Below, piece after piece: positions 8,928 through 14,201 of a stretch of DNA of 20,925 nucleotides; position 1 is the stretch's first letter; each line of letters begins with the position of its first letter. The position numbers and the translations under genes are program-made. The stretch lies in IMG/VR virus record IMGVR_UViG_3300009074_000046, positions 1-20,925 of that record. One strand, given 5' to 3'. Origin of the DNA: a virus. The notes under the pieces were generated by a model, which saw only the letters and a program-made list of their open reading frames with translations, did no database searches and was not told the DNA's origin.

Positions 8928-9225
8928 GATTGCCTACTAGTTCTAGTTCATTACGATCACTTTGACCTAAATATTGTTTCCCTAAAAATATCAACATTGC
9001 GTTTGAGCCTTGCTCGGCAGTCTTCCATTGAAGCTGACGTAGCTTGATCTTCATGCTTTCTCTACCGCGTTGTATCTCTGGCTTGAAGCGTGTGCGAATG
9101 GTTTGCTCATCGCAATTATGAAGCTTTGCTATTTCTACCGTAGAACAACCAAAGCTTGAGAGCATCTCTACTTTTTCAGCATCGATGTTTAGCTTGGGTC
9201 TGCCTAGTTTTTTCTTTTTGTCCAT
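8827..9225 (-). CDS. terS: Terminase small subunit
   Basis: A DNA-recognition subunit of the packaging terminase. From the ATG at 9225, preceded by AGGAA with 4-nt spacing, it is 132 residues; an upstream in-frame TTG at 9246 lacks such a site. The N-terminus is MDKKKKLGRPKLN, followed by a helix-turn-helix around residues 18-47 (GCSTVEIAKLHNCDEQTIRTRF in part). A helical oligomerisation segment with MLIFLGKQYLGQSD follows. This arrangement matches homeodomain-like terminase small subunits. The C-terminal 30 codons overlap the large-subunit gene in another frame, an unusually long overlap that depends on which start the large subunit uses. Confidence 0.8.
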   Translation of the reverse strand: MDKKKKLGRPKLNIDAEKVEMLSSFGCSTVEIAKLHNCDEQTIRTRFKPEIQRGRESMKIKLRQLQWKTAEQGSNAMLIFLGKQYLGQSDRNELELVGNLEGLLKECGYEDSPIEKKSIKQTEALESPRILA

Positions 9226-9256
9226 AAGATTCCTATAGTCTTTCAAAAACTACAGA

Positions 9257-9568
9257 TTAGACTACATCAAATAGAACCCAACACTTGCGTATGGCTCTGC
9301 GCCAGTAGGTTTTAGCTGATGATTCAGATATTTCCAGGTTTTCTGCTATGAGTGGGAAGCTGTGTGATTTTAAGCGCATCTTGAAGACCTGAAGTTCACG
9401 CTCGGATAGTTTATCGTAGGCCTCGTGAGCCGAGAGTTGCCAATGCCTCATATGTGGCTCGATGAGTCCAGAGCGGAAGATCGCTAGTTTGCGAAAGAAC
9501 TCGTCACCGAGATCGATGGATTCGATGAGTCTTTCGTAGTCAGCTTCGGTGATTATTGGCCAGTCCAT
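9257..9568 (-). CDS. Small HTH regulator, sigma-70 region 4 / LuxR-like
   Basis: A 103-residue protein with a C-terminal helix-turn-helix: KLSERELQVFKMRLK (53-67), IAENLEISESSAKTYWRR (74-91). This pattern is shared by sigma factor region 4 and LuxR-type domains; no core-binding sigma region 2 is present. It is the first gene of the late operon, just upstream of the terminase genes. Such proteins commonly act as late-gene activators or belong to the packaging module, so it could be an activator of the late promoter or a terminase-associated protein. No convincing Shine-Dalgarno precedes the ATG at 9568. The role is inferred from fold and position. Confidence 0.6.
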   Translation of the reverse strand: MDWPIITEADYERLIESIDLGDEFFRKLAIFRSGLIEPHMRHWQLSAHEAYDKLSERELQVFKMRLKSHSFPLIAENLEISESSAKTYWRRAIRKCWVLFDVV

Positions 9569-9863
9569 TATTGTAACATATGTTGGTGCTTAAAAATAAA
9601 AAAAAATTTTAGACGCGATGTATGTCGCAAGCAAAAAACTGTCCTTGTGGCTCGGCTTTATTCACGATAAAAAACCAGGTTTTGATTTAAATAGATTCAT
9701 TTGTTCGCATACCATTGAGGCAAAAATATATAATCGGTAGATAATACGCAAATTCAATCGTAAAAATCGTAAATAGCTTTTCTCGGCTTAGTGTGTTTGA
9801 TTGGACGCACTCAAAAAATATATATATATAAGGTGTTATTGATAGTTAATGTAATATAAAGTA
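9569..9863. promoter_or_regulatory. Divergent control region between late operon and accessory cluster
   Basis: A gene-free stretch of about 300 bases, very AT-rich. It contains a tandem 9-bp repeat (AATCGTAAA at 9756-9764 and 9765-9773), a (TA)n run near 9821-9831, and homopolymer A/T near 9594-9610. The late leftward promoter should lie here, but I see no high-quality -35/-10 pair for the minus strand; the tandem repeat may be an activator or repressor site. No ORF or tRNA is apparent. Confidence 0.5.
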
Positions 9864-9892
9864 TTGCATTTAATATAATTATTGTGTATTAT
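9864..9892 (+). promoter_or_regulatory. Sigma70-type promoter for the accessory cluster
   Basis: TTGCAT (9864-9869), a 17-bp spacer, then TATTAT (9887-9892). Transcription would start near 9899, which excludes the GTG at 9884 as a start codon of the next gene and supports ATG 9929. The same TTGCAT -35 recurs in the regulatory region at 20767-20880. Confidence 0.65.
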
Positions 9893-9928
9893 ATAACCAT
9901 GACAAGCAAACAAATAGAAGGAAATACT

Positions 9929-10402
9929 ATGAAACATAAAAATAAATATACTTTTTTAATGAATTGGCTAGAGAAAGAGCCGTTAAAATATTCAGATATG
10001 AATAGGCTTTTAAAATCTGTTAAGCTTAACAATAAAGGGTTTTATGAAATCACTAAAGAATTTAAGAATGATAAGTGGAGGACTAGAACAGACTATCAAG
10101 GTTACGGAAATACTAATTTAGTTCTATTAAAGTTTGGGGCATCAAGTTATAAATGCGATAAGCCTAGAATTAAAAAAAATAAGGACGGTAAATACACGCT
10201 AACGGCTTATGGATTAAAGACTAAAGAAAATCCATTTAAAAGAACTAAAAAGTCTTTAAAGCTTGAAAGAGAATATTGGACAGAAGTTAATAAAAAGAAT
10301 CAATTACCTACTGAATATTTTCTAATTCATAAGATTGAAGAGCATATAGTTTTTGAGGATGATGATTATAAACTAATTAAAAAAATAAAGGAAAGAAATT
10401 AA
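9929..10402 (+). CDS. Hypothetical protein, first gene of accessory cluster
   Basis: A 157-residue basic protein from ATG 9929, which has AAGGA about 6 nt upstream. The open frame extends to a GTG at 9884, but that lies inside the -10 box of the promoter, and ATG 9899 would be leaderless. It is rich in Lys, Asn and Tyr. The central part has an alternating KPRIKKNKDGKYTLTAYG segment that looks like a small beta unit. The end is acidic then basic. No family is recognised. It is translated just ahead of the 65-residue gene (one base between stop and ATG). Codon use is very AT-rich, as in the whole plus-strand cluster. Confidence 0.75.
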   Translation: MKHKNKYTFLMNWLEKEPLKYSDMNRLLKSVKLNNKGFYEITKEFKNDKWRTRTDYQGYGNTNLVLLKFGASSYKCDKPRIKKNKDGKYTLTAYGLKTKENPFKRTKKSLKLEREYWTEVNKKNQLPTEYFLIHKIEEHIVFEDDDYKLIKKIKERN

Positions 10403-10403
10403 A

Positions 10404-10601
10404 ATGAGTAGAAAAATTAAAATTAGCAAAAAAGAATGTAACGCTTTAGCCGAAATTAGAGACCATATTAACGGCTGTATTTATGAGAATGGATTTGAAG
10501 ACGAAATGAAAGAGGCAGGCCAAATAGAATTTGATGACTATGAGCTTTCGGAAACTTTAAACGGCTTAATTAAAAAATGGATTGAAGTTAAAAAATCCTA
10601 A
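10404..10601 (+). CDS. Small hypothetical protein, 65 aa
   Basis: A 65-residue, probably all-helical protein starting MSRKIKISKKECNALAEI, with an acidic middle and a Lys-rich end. The AAAGGAAAG upstream of the ATG is a ribosome site. It shares a pattern with the 62-residue product of the gene just after the hammerhead element: short beta-like K(I)xI(S/T), then an (A/S)L..I helix, then IY..G. The two may be diverged copies. Its stop codon TAA (10599-10601) forms part of stem I of the hammerhead-like RNA, so terminating ribosomes would cover the ribozyme. Function unknown. Confidence 0.65.
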   Translation: MSRKIKISKKECNALAEIRDHINGCIYENGFEDEMKEAGQIEFDDYELSETLNGLIKKWIEVKKS

Positions 10602-10653
10602 CTGAAGAGTTCGAAAGAACGAAACCCTCTACAGATCTGTAGAGGGTCTTAGG
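10597..10653 (+). ncRNA. Type I hammerhead ribozyme (complete consensus core)
   Basis: All parts of a hammerhead are present in order. Stem I is CCTAA (10597-10601) with TTAGG (10649-10653). The core is CTGAAGA (10602-10608), fitting CUGANGA. Stem II is GTTC/GAAC (10609-10620) closed by a GAAA tetraloop. The conserved GAAA is 10621-10624. Stem III is nine pairs, CCCTCTACA (10625-10633) with TGTAGAGGG (10638-10646), and a GATC loop. U16.1 is 10647, pairing with A10624, and H17 is C10648. Cleavage is predicted between 10648 and 10649. Because stem I is the open one, this is type I. AA/TT pairs beyond a one-base bulge may extend stem I. Product: a 27-nt leader with GAAAGG before the next ATG. 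Confidence 0.85.
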
Positions 10654-10675
10654 TTAAAACGAAAGGAAATCTAAA

Positions 10676-10864
10676 ATGAATAAATCAATTACCATAACAC
10701 ATGAACAATACCACTCGCTACAATTAATTGAGGAATTTTTAACATCTGAAATTTATGCAACGGGCAATGACTACACAGACGAAAGTATATTAGAGGATGT
10801 TAGCGCTATATTAGAAGCGTGTAAGCTGCGCTCTGAGTTGTCATTTGAAAAGAGAGGTAAATAA
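10676..10864 (+). CDS. Small hypothetical protein, 62 aa
   Basis: A 62-residue acidic, helical protein starting MNKSITITHEQYHSL. It begins 27 nt after the predicted hammerhead cleavage site, behind GAAAGG, and its stop overlaps the next ATG as TAATG (10862-10866), so it is coupled to the gp88-like gene. Weak similarity in layout to the 65-residue protein upstream suggests an old duplication. No domain or function is recognised. Confidence 0.65.
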   Translation: MNKSITITHEQYHSLQLIEEFLTSEIYATGNDYTDESILEDVSAILEACKLRSELSFEKRGK

Positions 10865-11466
10865 TGAACTTATTGACACAAAACAGCAAGATAAAAAAGA
10901 CAGGTAAACATTTTAATGTACGCCTGTATAATTTTTCAATTCCTGCCTATAAATCTAAAAGTGGTATGGTAACTTGTCCAATGGCGGACGCCTGTATTAA
11001 ATTTTGTTATGCTCAAAAAGGTATGTACAAAATGGCGTCTAAGTGGATGGAATTAAAACTTAAAGCCACTTTAAAAAATGACTTTGTTGAGGCTATGAAT
11101 AAGGATATAAAAGACAAGAAGGCCGAATATATCAGGGTGCACGATTCAGGCGACTATTACAGCAAACAATATCTTTTAAAATGGTTTCAAATTGCTCAAG
11201 ATAATCCTGATGTTAAATTCTATTCCTACACTAATAACATAACCATGATTAAGAATTTAAAATCAATTCCAATTAATTTTGATTTTATATTTTCGGATAG
11301 TGGTAAGCAAAATAAATTCGTTGACCAAAAAACGGACAGGCACGCAAAAATATTTGAGAGCCTTGAGGCATTGAAAAAAGCTAATTATACGGACAGCTCA
11401 GAATTCGATTTATATGCAACCAGGTGGTATAATTCAACGAAAAATGTAGGTCTTATAATTCATTAA
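10864..11466 (+). CDS. Phage gp88-like cysteine-cluster protein
   Basis: A 200-residue protein matching the phage 'gene product 88' family (named from a mycobacteriophage gene). The hallmark is TCPMADACIKFCYA, with Cys38, Cys44 and Cys48 (C-x5-C-x3-C), followed by aromatic and basic helices. A VHDSGDYYSKQYLLKWFQIA segment follows (residues about 97-116), then VKFYSYTNN. The layout, an N-terminal cysteine trio and alternating strand-helix units, recalls barrel enzymes with a metal or Fe-S cluster, but no biochemical role is established that I know of. It lies between the two hammerhead-type elements. The C-terminus seems a little short, ending LIIH just before the second element, so slight truncation is possible. 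Confidence 0.7.
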   Translation: MNLLTQNSKIKKTGKHFNVRLYNFSIPAYKSKSGMVTCPMADACIKFCYAQKGMYKMASKWMELKLKATLKNDFVEAMNKDIKDKKAEYIRVHDSGDYYSKQYLLKWFQIAQDNPDVKFYSYTNNITMIKNLKSIPINFDFIFSDSGKQNKFVDQKTDRHAKIFESLEALKKANYTDSSEFDLYATRWYNSTKNVGLIIH

Positions 11467-11468
11467 AC

Positions 11469-11527
11469 CCTAACTAAAGAGTTTAGAAGAACGAAACACT
11501 TCAACGGATCTGTTGAAGTGTCTTAGG
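11469..11527 (+). ncRNA. Second hammerhead-type element, core variant (G5 to A)
   Basis: Same architecture as 10597-10653. Stem I is CCTAA (11469-11473) with TTAGG (11523-11527). Stem II is GTTT/GAAC (11481-11492, one T-G wobble, AGAA loop). GAAA is 11493-11496. Stem III is CACTTCAAC (11497-11505) with GTTGAAGTG (11512-11520), nine perfect pairs of a wholly different sequence. U16.1 is 11521 and C17 is 11522. The core reads CTAAAGA (11474-11480) instead of CTGANGA: the invariant G5 is A. G5 changes are known to cripple hammerheads, so this copy may be inactive or very slow despite preserved pairing. The 27-nt leader after the site is almost identical to that of the first copy. Confidence 0.75.
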
Positions 11528-11549
11528 TTAAAACGAAAGGAATCTAAAA

Positions 11550-11771
11550 ATGACTATACAAGAAATAAAAGAGAGAACACTTAAAACAGCACCTTATTTT
11601 TTTAGCGATGATACAATGCGTTTTTTTGGACAAAAATTAAGCGACTTTAAAGTATCTAAGCAAAGTGACGGCCGTTATAAAATAAGCGCTAAAAGTGGAG
11701 CGAATTGGTCGCAAATACTGAAGACAGTCAAATATTTTAATCCATTAAATAACAGGTTAGAAAATGAATAA
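11550..11771 (+). CDS. Small hypothetical protein, 73 aa (TMRFFGQ motif)
   Basis: A 73-residue protein containing YFFSDDTMRFFGQKLSDF, SDGRYKISAKSG and, near the end, VKYFNPLNNRLE. I recognise this as a recurring small phage/plasmid protein with a (T)M(R/K)FFGQ core and a terminal YFNP element, of unknown function. It follows the second hammerhead-type element, with GAAAGG before the ATG and the same leader length as the 62-residue gene. Its stop overlaps the start of a tiny membrane protein gene. A small alpha/beta fold is likely. Confidence 0.7.
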   Translation: MTIQEIKERTLKTAPYFFSDDTMRFFGQKLSDFKVSKQSDGRYKISAKSGANWSQILKTVKYFNPLNNRLENE

Positions 11772-11853
11772 ATTTAGATTATTTAAAGAATTTATTACGC
11801 TTGTATTTATCATGAGCGTATGGATTTTTATGTTAATATTTTTTAACATTTAA
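11764..11853 (+). CDS. Tiny single-pass membrane protein, 29 aa
   Basis: An ATG at 11764 overlaps the end of the previous gene (TAA at 11769-11771) and opens a 29-residue frame. It has a basic start (MNKFRLFKEF) and then a purely hydrophobic stretch, ITLVFIMSVWIFMLIFFNI, long enough to cross a membrane. The coupling overlap and the clean positive-inside layout support it. Function unknown; an inner-membrane phage peptide, for example in exclusion or host interference, is only a guess. Confidence 0.5.
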   Translation: MNKFRLFKEFITLVFIMSVWIFMLIFFNI

Positions 11854-11865
11854 AGAGGTTGATTT

Positions 11866-12012
11866 ATGAATAAAACCGTTGCGCAGCTTAACGGCTTACA
11901 ACTTGTAATTGTCATATATGGTATTAAAAAATATTCTATATCATTTAGAAGGCAATGCGAGAACGAAATTAAAAGACGTTCAAAAGTTAAAATTAACCAA
12001 AACCAGGTTTAA
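11866..12012 (+). CDS. Small basic hypothetical protein, 48 aa
   Basis: ATG 11866 is preceded by AGAGG with 6-nt spacing. The 48-residue product begins MNKTVAQLNGLQLVIVIYGI and ends in a strongly basic tail (RRSKVKINQNQV). The N-terminal half could be one helix or strand pair; the tail could bind nucleic acid. It ends at 12012, exactly where the 33-bp repeat array begins, so its stop codon falls in the first, degenerate repeat unit. No homolog is recognised. Confidence 0.5.
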   Translation: MNKTVAQLNGLQLVIVIYGIKKYSISFRRQCENEIKRRSKVKINQNQV

Positions 12013-12141
12013 TTTTTTATATTATTCTACAAAGGGTAATAATTGATTTTTATATTATTCTACAAAGGGTAATAATTGATTTTTATATTATTCTATAAAG
12101 GGTAATAATTGATTTTTATATTAATAACGAAAGGGTAATAA
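12010..12141 (+). repeat. 33-bp tandem repeat, four units, each with an SD-like AAAGGG
   Basis: Four head-to-tail units of exactly 33 bp: 12010-12042 (degenerate left end), 12043-12075, 12076-12108 and 12109-12141 (altered middle). Each ends AAAGGGTAATAA. The next unit starts TTGATTTTTATATT, while the last is followed by the real ATG at 12143. There are no unique spacers. Each inner unit reads as a mini-frame: TTG start, eight sense codons, then TAA TAA, with the ribosome site supplied by the preceding unit. The only substitution between the two best inner units (12063 C against 12096 T) is synonymous in that frame. DNA-binding iterons are the other explanation. Confidence 0.9.
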
Positions 12142-12142
12142 A

Positions 12143-12364
12143 ATGAGTAAAACAATAAAACATAGGGGGGTAATTGTCAATATAACATCAGAAGATTCTT
12201 TATATATCACTATAAAGGGTAGATGTTATTATATTGAAAATTCGGCTGTAATGAAAGGCATAAGCGCCTGGGATAAATGCGATGAGGGTAGTGATCAAGT
12301 GGATTGGACTTTATACGACAACGAACGAGTTGAGTTAATAAAAGAAAGCGAGGTGCAGCTATGA
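12143..12364 (+). CDS. Small hypothetical protein, 73 aa
   Basis: A 73-residue, mildly acidic protein with alternating strands (GVIVNITSEDSLYITIKG) and then a short helix and acidic tail. The ATG directly follows the last repeat unit, whose GAAAGGG is its ribosome site. It overlaps the next small gene by ATGA (12361-12364). A small beta-barrel or SH3-like fold is possible from the pattern, but no family is recognised. Confidence 0.6.
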   Translation: MSKTIKHRGVIVNITSEDSLYITIKGRCYYIENSAVMKGISAWDKCDEGSDQVDWTLYDNERVELIKESEVQL

Positions 12365-12513
12365 TAATAAACGAAAAAACAAAAATCATAGAAGCTTTAG
12401 AGCAAGAAGCTTTGAATATTTACAATATTATTGGAGACTTGGAAAATAATAAAATTAGTATCGATGATATTCCAGGTTGCTATATGGATATTGTAAAAGA
12501 GAGTGAGGCTTAG
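12361..12513 (+). CDS. Small acidic helical protein, 50 aa
   Basis: ATG 12361 overlaps the previous TGA (ATGA), and the frame ends with TAG at 12511-12513. The 50-residue product is acidic and helical: MIINEKTKIIEALEQEALNI, then a DLENNKISIDDIPGCYMDIV segment. It looks like a short coiled pair and has no recognised domain. It is the last gene of the plus-strand cluster, ending 28 bp before the convergent minus-strand gene ends. Confidence 0.55.
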   Translation: MIINEKTKIIEALEQEALNIYNIIGDLENNKISIDDIPGCYMDIVKESEA

Positions 12514-12515
12514 AA

Positions 12516-12530
12516 ATCTTATAATAAGAT
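12516..12530. terminator. Weak inverted repeat between convergent genes
   Basis: ATCTTA (12516-12521) and TAAGAT (12525-12530) form a 6-bp hairpin with a 3-nt loop, exactly between the convergent gene ends. On the minus strand it is followed by TTTCT. It is AT-only in its stem apart from one C-G pair, so termination would be weak. Position is the main argument. Confidence 0.3.
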
Positions 12531-12541
12531 CGAAAGGGTAA

Positions 12542-12886
12542 CTATCTATTAAGCTTCTTGTGTTTAGGACCTGTAAAGTTACCCTTGCGCCTACGATTCG
12601 CTTCAGCCAACTTATGCTCATACTTCATAAGCAAGAAACACTTACGCAGCCCCTCTACCTGAAGATGTTTTGACCAATTTAAGATAGCACCACATAAGAG
12701 TTTACCATCCTCATCTTTATAAGCTAACATACAATAATAGTCTAACTCTGGCCTACCTAAGTTGCATTGATTATGATGATACTTATCACTTAGATACTCT
12801 TTTATATCATCTGACAAAGGGTCAGTCAACTTCAGATCTAACTTATCTATAATACTGCTTAAAGGGTCTTCTATATTATCTGACAT
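12542..12886 (-). CDS. Hypothetical protein, 114 aa, last gene of the early operon
   Basis: A 114-residue protein with an acidic N-terminus (two DPLS(S/D)xI motifs, near residues 8 and 22) and a basic C-terminus, RRRKGNFTGPKHKKLNR. The centre (LGRPELDYYCMLAYKDEDGK, LNWSKHLQVEG) seems folded. No family is recognised. It follows the helicase gene on the same strand, separated by a repeat-rich segment. Several AAGGGT words on the opposite strand here echo the 33-bp repeat array. Confidence 0.65.
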   Translation of the reverse strand: MSDNIEDPLSSIIDKLDLKLTDPLSDDIKEYLSDKYHHNQCNLGRPELDYYCMLAYKDEDGKLLCGAILNWSKHLQVEGLRKCFLLMKYEHKLAEANRRRKGNFTGPKHKKLNR

Positions 12887-13067
12887 AGGGTATTTTTATA
12901 TTTATATCTACAGGGTAAGGGTAATGATAGTTTGAATGTGAGTTTGAATGAGGGTTTTCCCCAAAAATTCTACTAAAAAGGTAGAAAATAGGGAGTGAGG
13001 GTGCGTTAGTATTGAGAGTATTGAGAGTTTGGAGGCTTGAAACTATCAAAACTATCAAAACTCTCAT
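12876..13067 (-). CDS. Possible repeat-derived small protein, 63 aa
   Basis: A minus-strand frame from ATG 13067, 16 nt after the helicase stop and just behind a GGGGGGAGGG purine run, to a stop that overlaps the next gene start by 11 bases. It reads MRVLIVLIVSSLQTLNTLNT and later HSNSHSNYHYPYP. The underlying DNA is made of tandem 9- and 12-bp repeats, all multiples of three, which fits a coding sequence but equally fits DNA iterons. I cannot decide; composition is atypical of the neighbours. Confidence 0.3.
   Translation of the reverse strand: MRVLIVLIVSSLQTLNTLNTNAPSLPIFYLFSRIFGENPHSNSHSNYHYPYPVDINIKIPYVR
12886..13067. repeat. Cluster of short direct and inverted repeats downstream of the helicase gene
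   Basis: Reading plus strand: a degenerate copy of the 33-bp repeat (AGGGTA, TTTTTATAT, CTACA, GGGTAAT words, 12886-12925). Then AGTTTGAATGTG/AGTTTGAATGAG (12929-12952), ATTGAGAGT twice (13011-13028), and AACTATCAA twice plus AACTCTCAT (13041-13067). The last is an inverted relative of ATTGAGAGT. An iteron-like cluster beside primase-helicase genes is a candidate origin or operator region. Confidence 0.6.
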
Positions 13068-13082
13068 ACCCTCCCCCCAGGC

Positions 13083-14201
13083 CTAATCTGTCTCATAAAA
13101 GGTCATTTTGGTCTTTTTATACCTACCATGAGACAATTTTTTAACTATTCCAACCGCTGCCATCTCCCCTAACCACCTATGCGCTGTACCATCAGACACT
13201 TTGTCATCCTGAGTATCCCCACAGACATTTAACCACTCATGTGTCTCAAAATCATCCGCCATTCTACTCAAGTGATGCTCCCACTTTGTCTTGCGAGGCT
13301 CTGGAATGACCAGACCCTTGATCTTATCACTAGAAACCAGGCCACCGCACTCTACCGCTACACCACCTTGTGGTTGATCGTTTATCTCTATACCATAGAC
13401 TCCAGGATTCTTAGAACCCATACGACTCTTGCCTATCGCAAGTAAACTAAAGTCTTGATTTGTCTTACACAAAAGCAAACAATGCTCATACCACCAATTA
13501 AGCACACTTGACCCTGCCATTCTCTCTTCAGCAACCCCCTGGTCTTGTGTATTCTTGTTAAAATGATGTATCACCACTAGCGCAGCATCGCTCTTTTCCT
13601 TTAATCTCTCTATCTTAGTCAACAACGGCTTTATCTTATCTGCATCCGATATATTACTTGCGCCAGAAAGCTGATAGAGGTTGTCTATAATTATCACATC
13701 TGGCTTTTGCACTAAAACTTGTGTCTCTATAAGCGGAAATACCTCTTCAAAATCACCTGGCTTCGTAATAAGCGTTAGATTATCTGATGCTTTTAACTTA
13801 TCAATCTGATGCCCAACAGTTAACTTCCGTATCCTGCCAAGTGTTTCATCGATACCATTCTCTAGATCCACATACAACACTTTACGCATCTTTGGTATCT
13901 CAAATCCGATATACCCAGTCTTCCCTCCTGCAATAGATAAGGCTGCCCCCAGGTACAAATAGCTCTTCCCTGCCTCGAAATCACCAACAGCTACTGTCTT
14001 TTTACGCATCGGAATCATATCCTTAACCGCCCACTCTACATCTCGGCTTGGAGTATCCCATATATCCATACCCTGCAATACACTTGTGCCGTTCTTGACT
14101 ACCTTTTCATCGGTAATTTTACCATTACGCTGTAAAAAATCGGTCAAATCTTCCCCATTCTGCAATTCTATATCTGATTTTCTAAACTTTGGCATTACCA
14201 T
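13083..14201 (-). CDS. Replicative helicase/ATPase, RepA-AAA_25 RecA-fold type
   Basis: A RecA-fold ATPase similar to RepA-like/AAA_25 phage replication proteins. From ATG 14201: Walker A is GDFEAGKS at residues about 73-80, LYVDLEN (109-115) carries the strand-2 acidic residue, and Walker B is PDVIIIDN (167-174). The sensor-like VVIHHFNK is at 209-216 and MAGSSVLNWW at about 228-237. The C-terminal 70 residues resemble a winged helix (DGTAHRWLGEMAAVGIVKK). An in-frame TTG at 14207 and an ATG at 14195 are other starts; all overlap the primase end. It would unwind DNA at the phage fork with the primase directly upstream. Confidence 0.85.
   Translation of the reverse strand: MVMPKFRKSDIELQNGEDLTDFLQRNGKITDEKVVKNGTSVLQGMDIWDTPSRDVEWAVKDMIPMRKKTVAVGDFEAGKSYLYLGAALSIAGGKTGYIGFEIPKMRKVLYVDLENGIDETLGRIRKLTVGHQIDKLKASDNLTLITKPGDFEEVFPLIETQVLVQKPDVIIIDNLYQLSGASNISDADKIKPLLTKIERLKEKSDAALVVIHHFNKNTQDQGVAEERMAGSSVLNWWYEHCLLLCKTNQDFSLLAIGKSRMGSKNPGVYGIEINDQPQGGVAVECGGLVSSDKIKGLVIPEPRKTKWEHHLSRMADDFETHEWLNVCGDTQDDKVSDGTAHRWLGEMAAVGIVKKLSHGRYKKTKMTFYETD

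Noticed and set aside
9614-9640. GCGA/TCGC hairpin as tRNA remnant or attachment site
   Set aside because: Only four pairs, no tRNA features, and no second copy in the window to act as an attachment repeat.
9790-9815. AGTGTG/CGCACT hairpin as a terminator
   Set aside because: No U-tract follows on either strand, and one pair is a wobble.
9884-9928. Upstream GTG start of the first accessory gene
   Set aside because: It lies within the predicted -10 box; ATG 9929 has a ribosome site at proper distance.
10597-10653. Simple Rho-independent terminator
   Set aside because: The long stem has no U-tract after it, the flanks are conserved between two copies, and they match the hammerhead core exactly.
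12010-12141. CRISPR array
   Set aside because: Units are adjacent with no unique spacers, and no cas genes are present.
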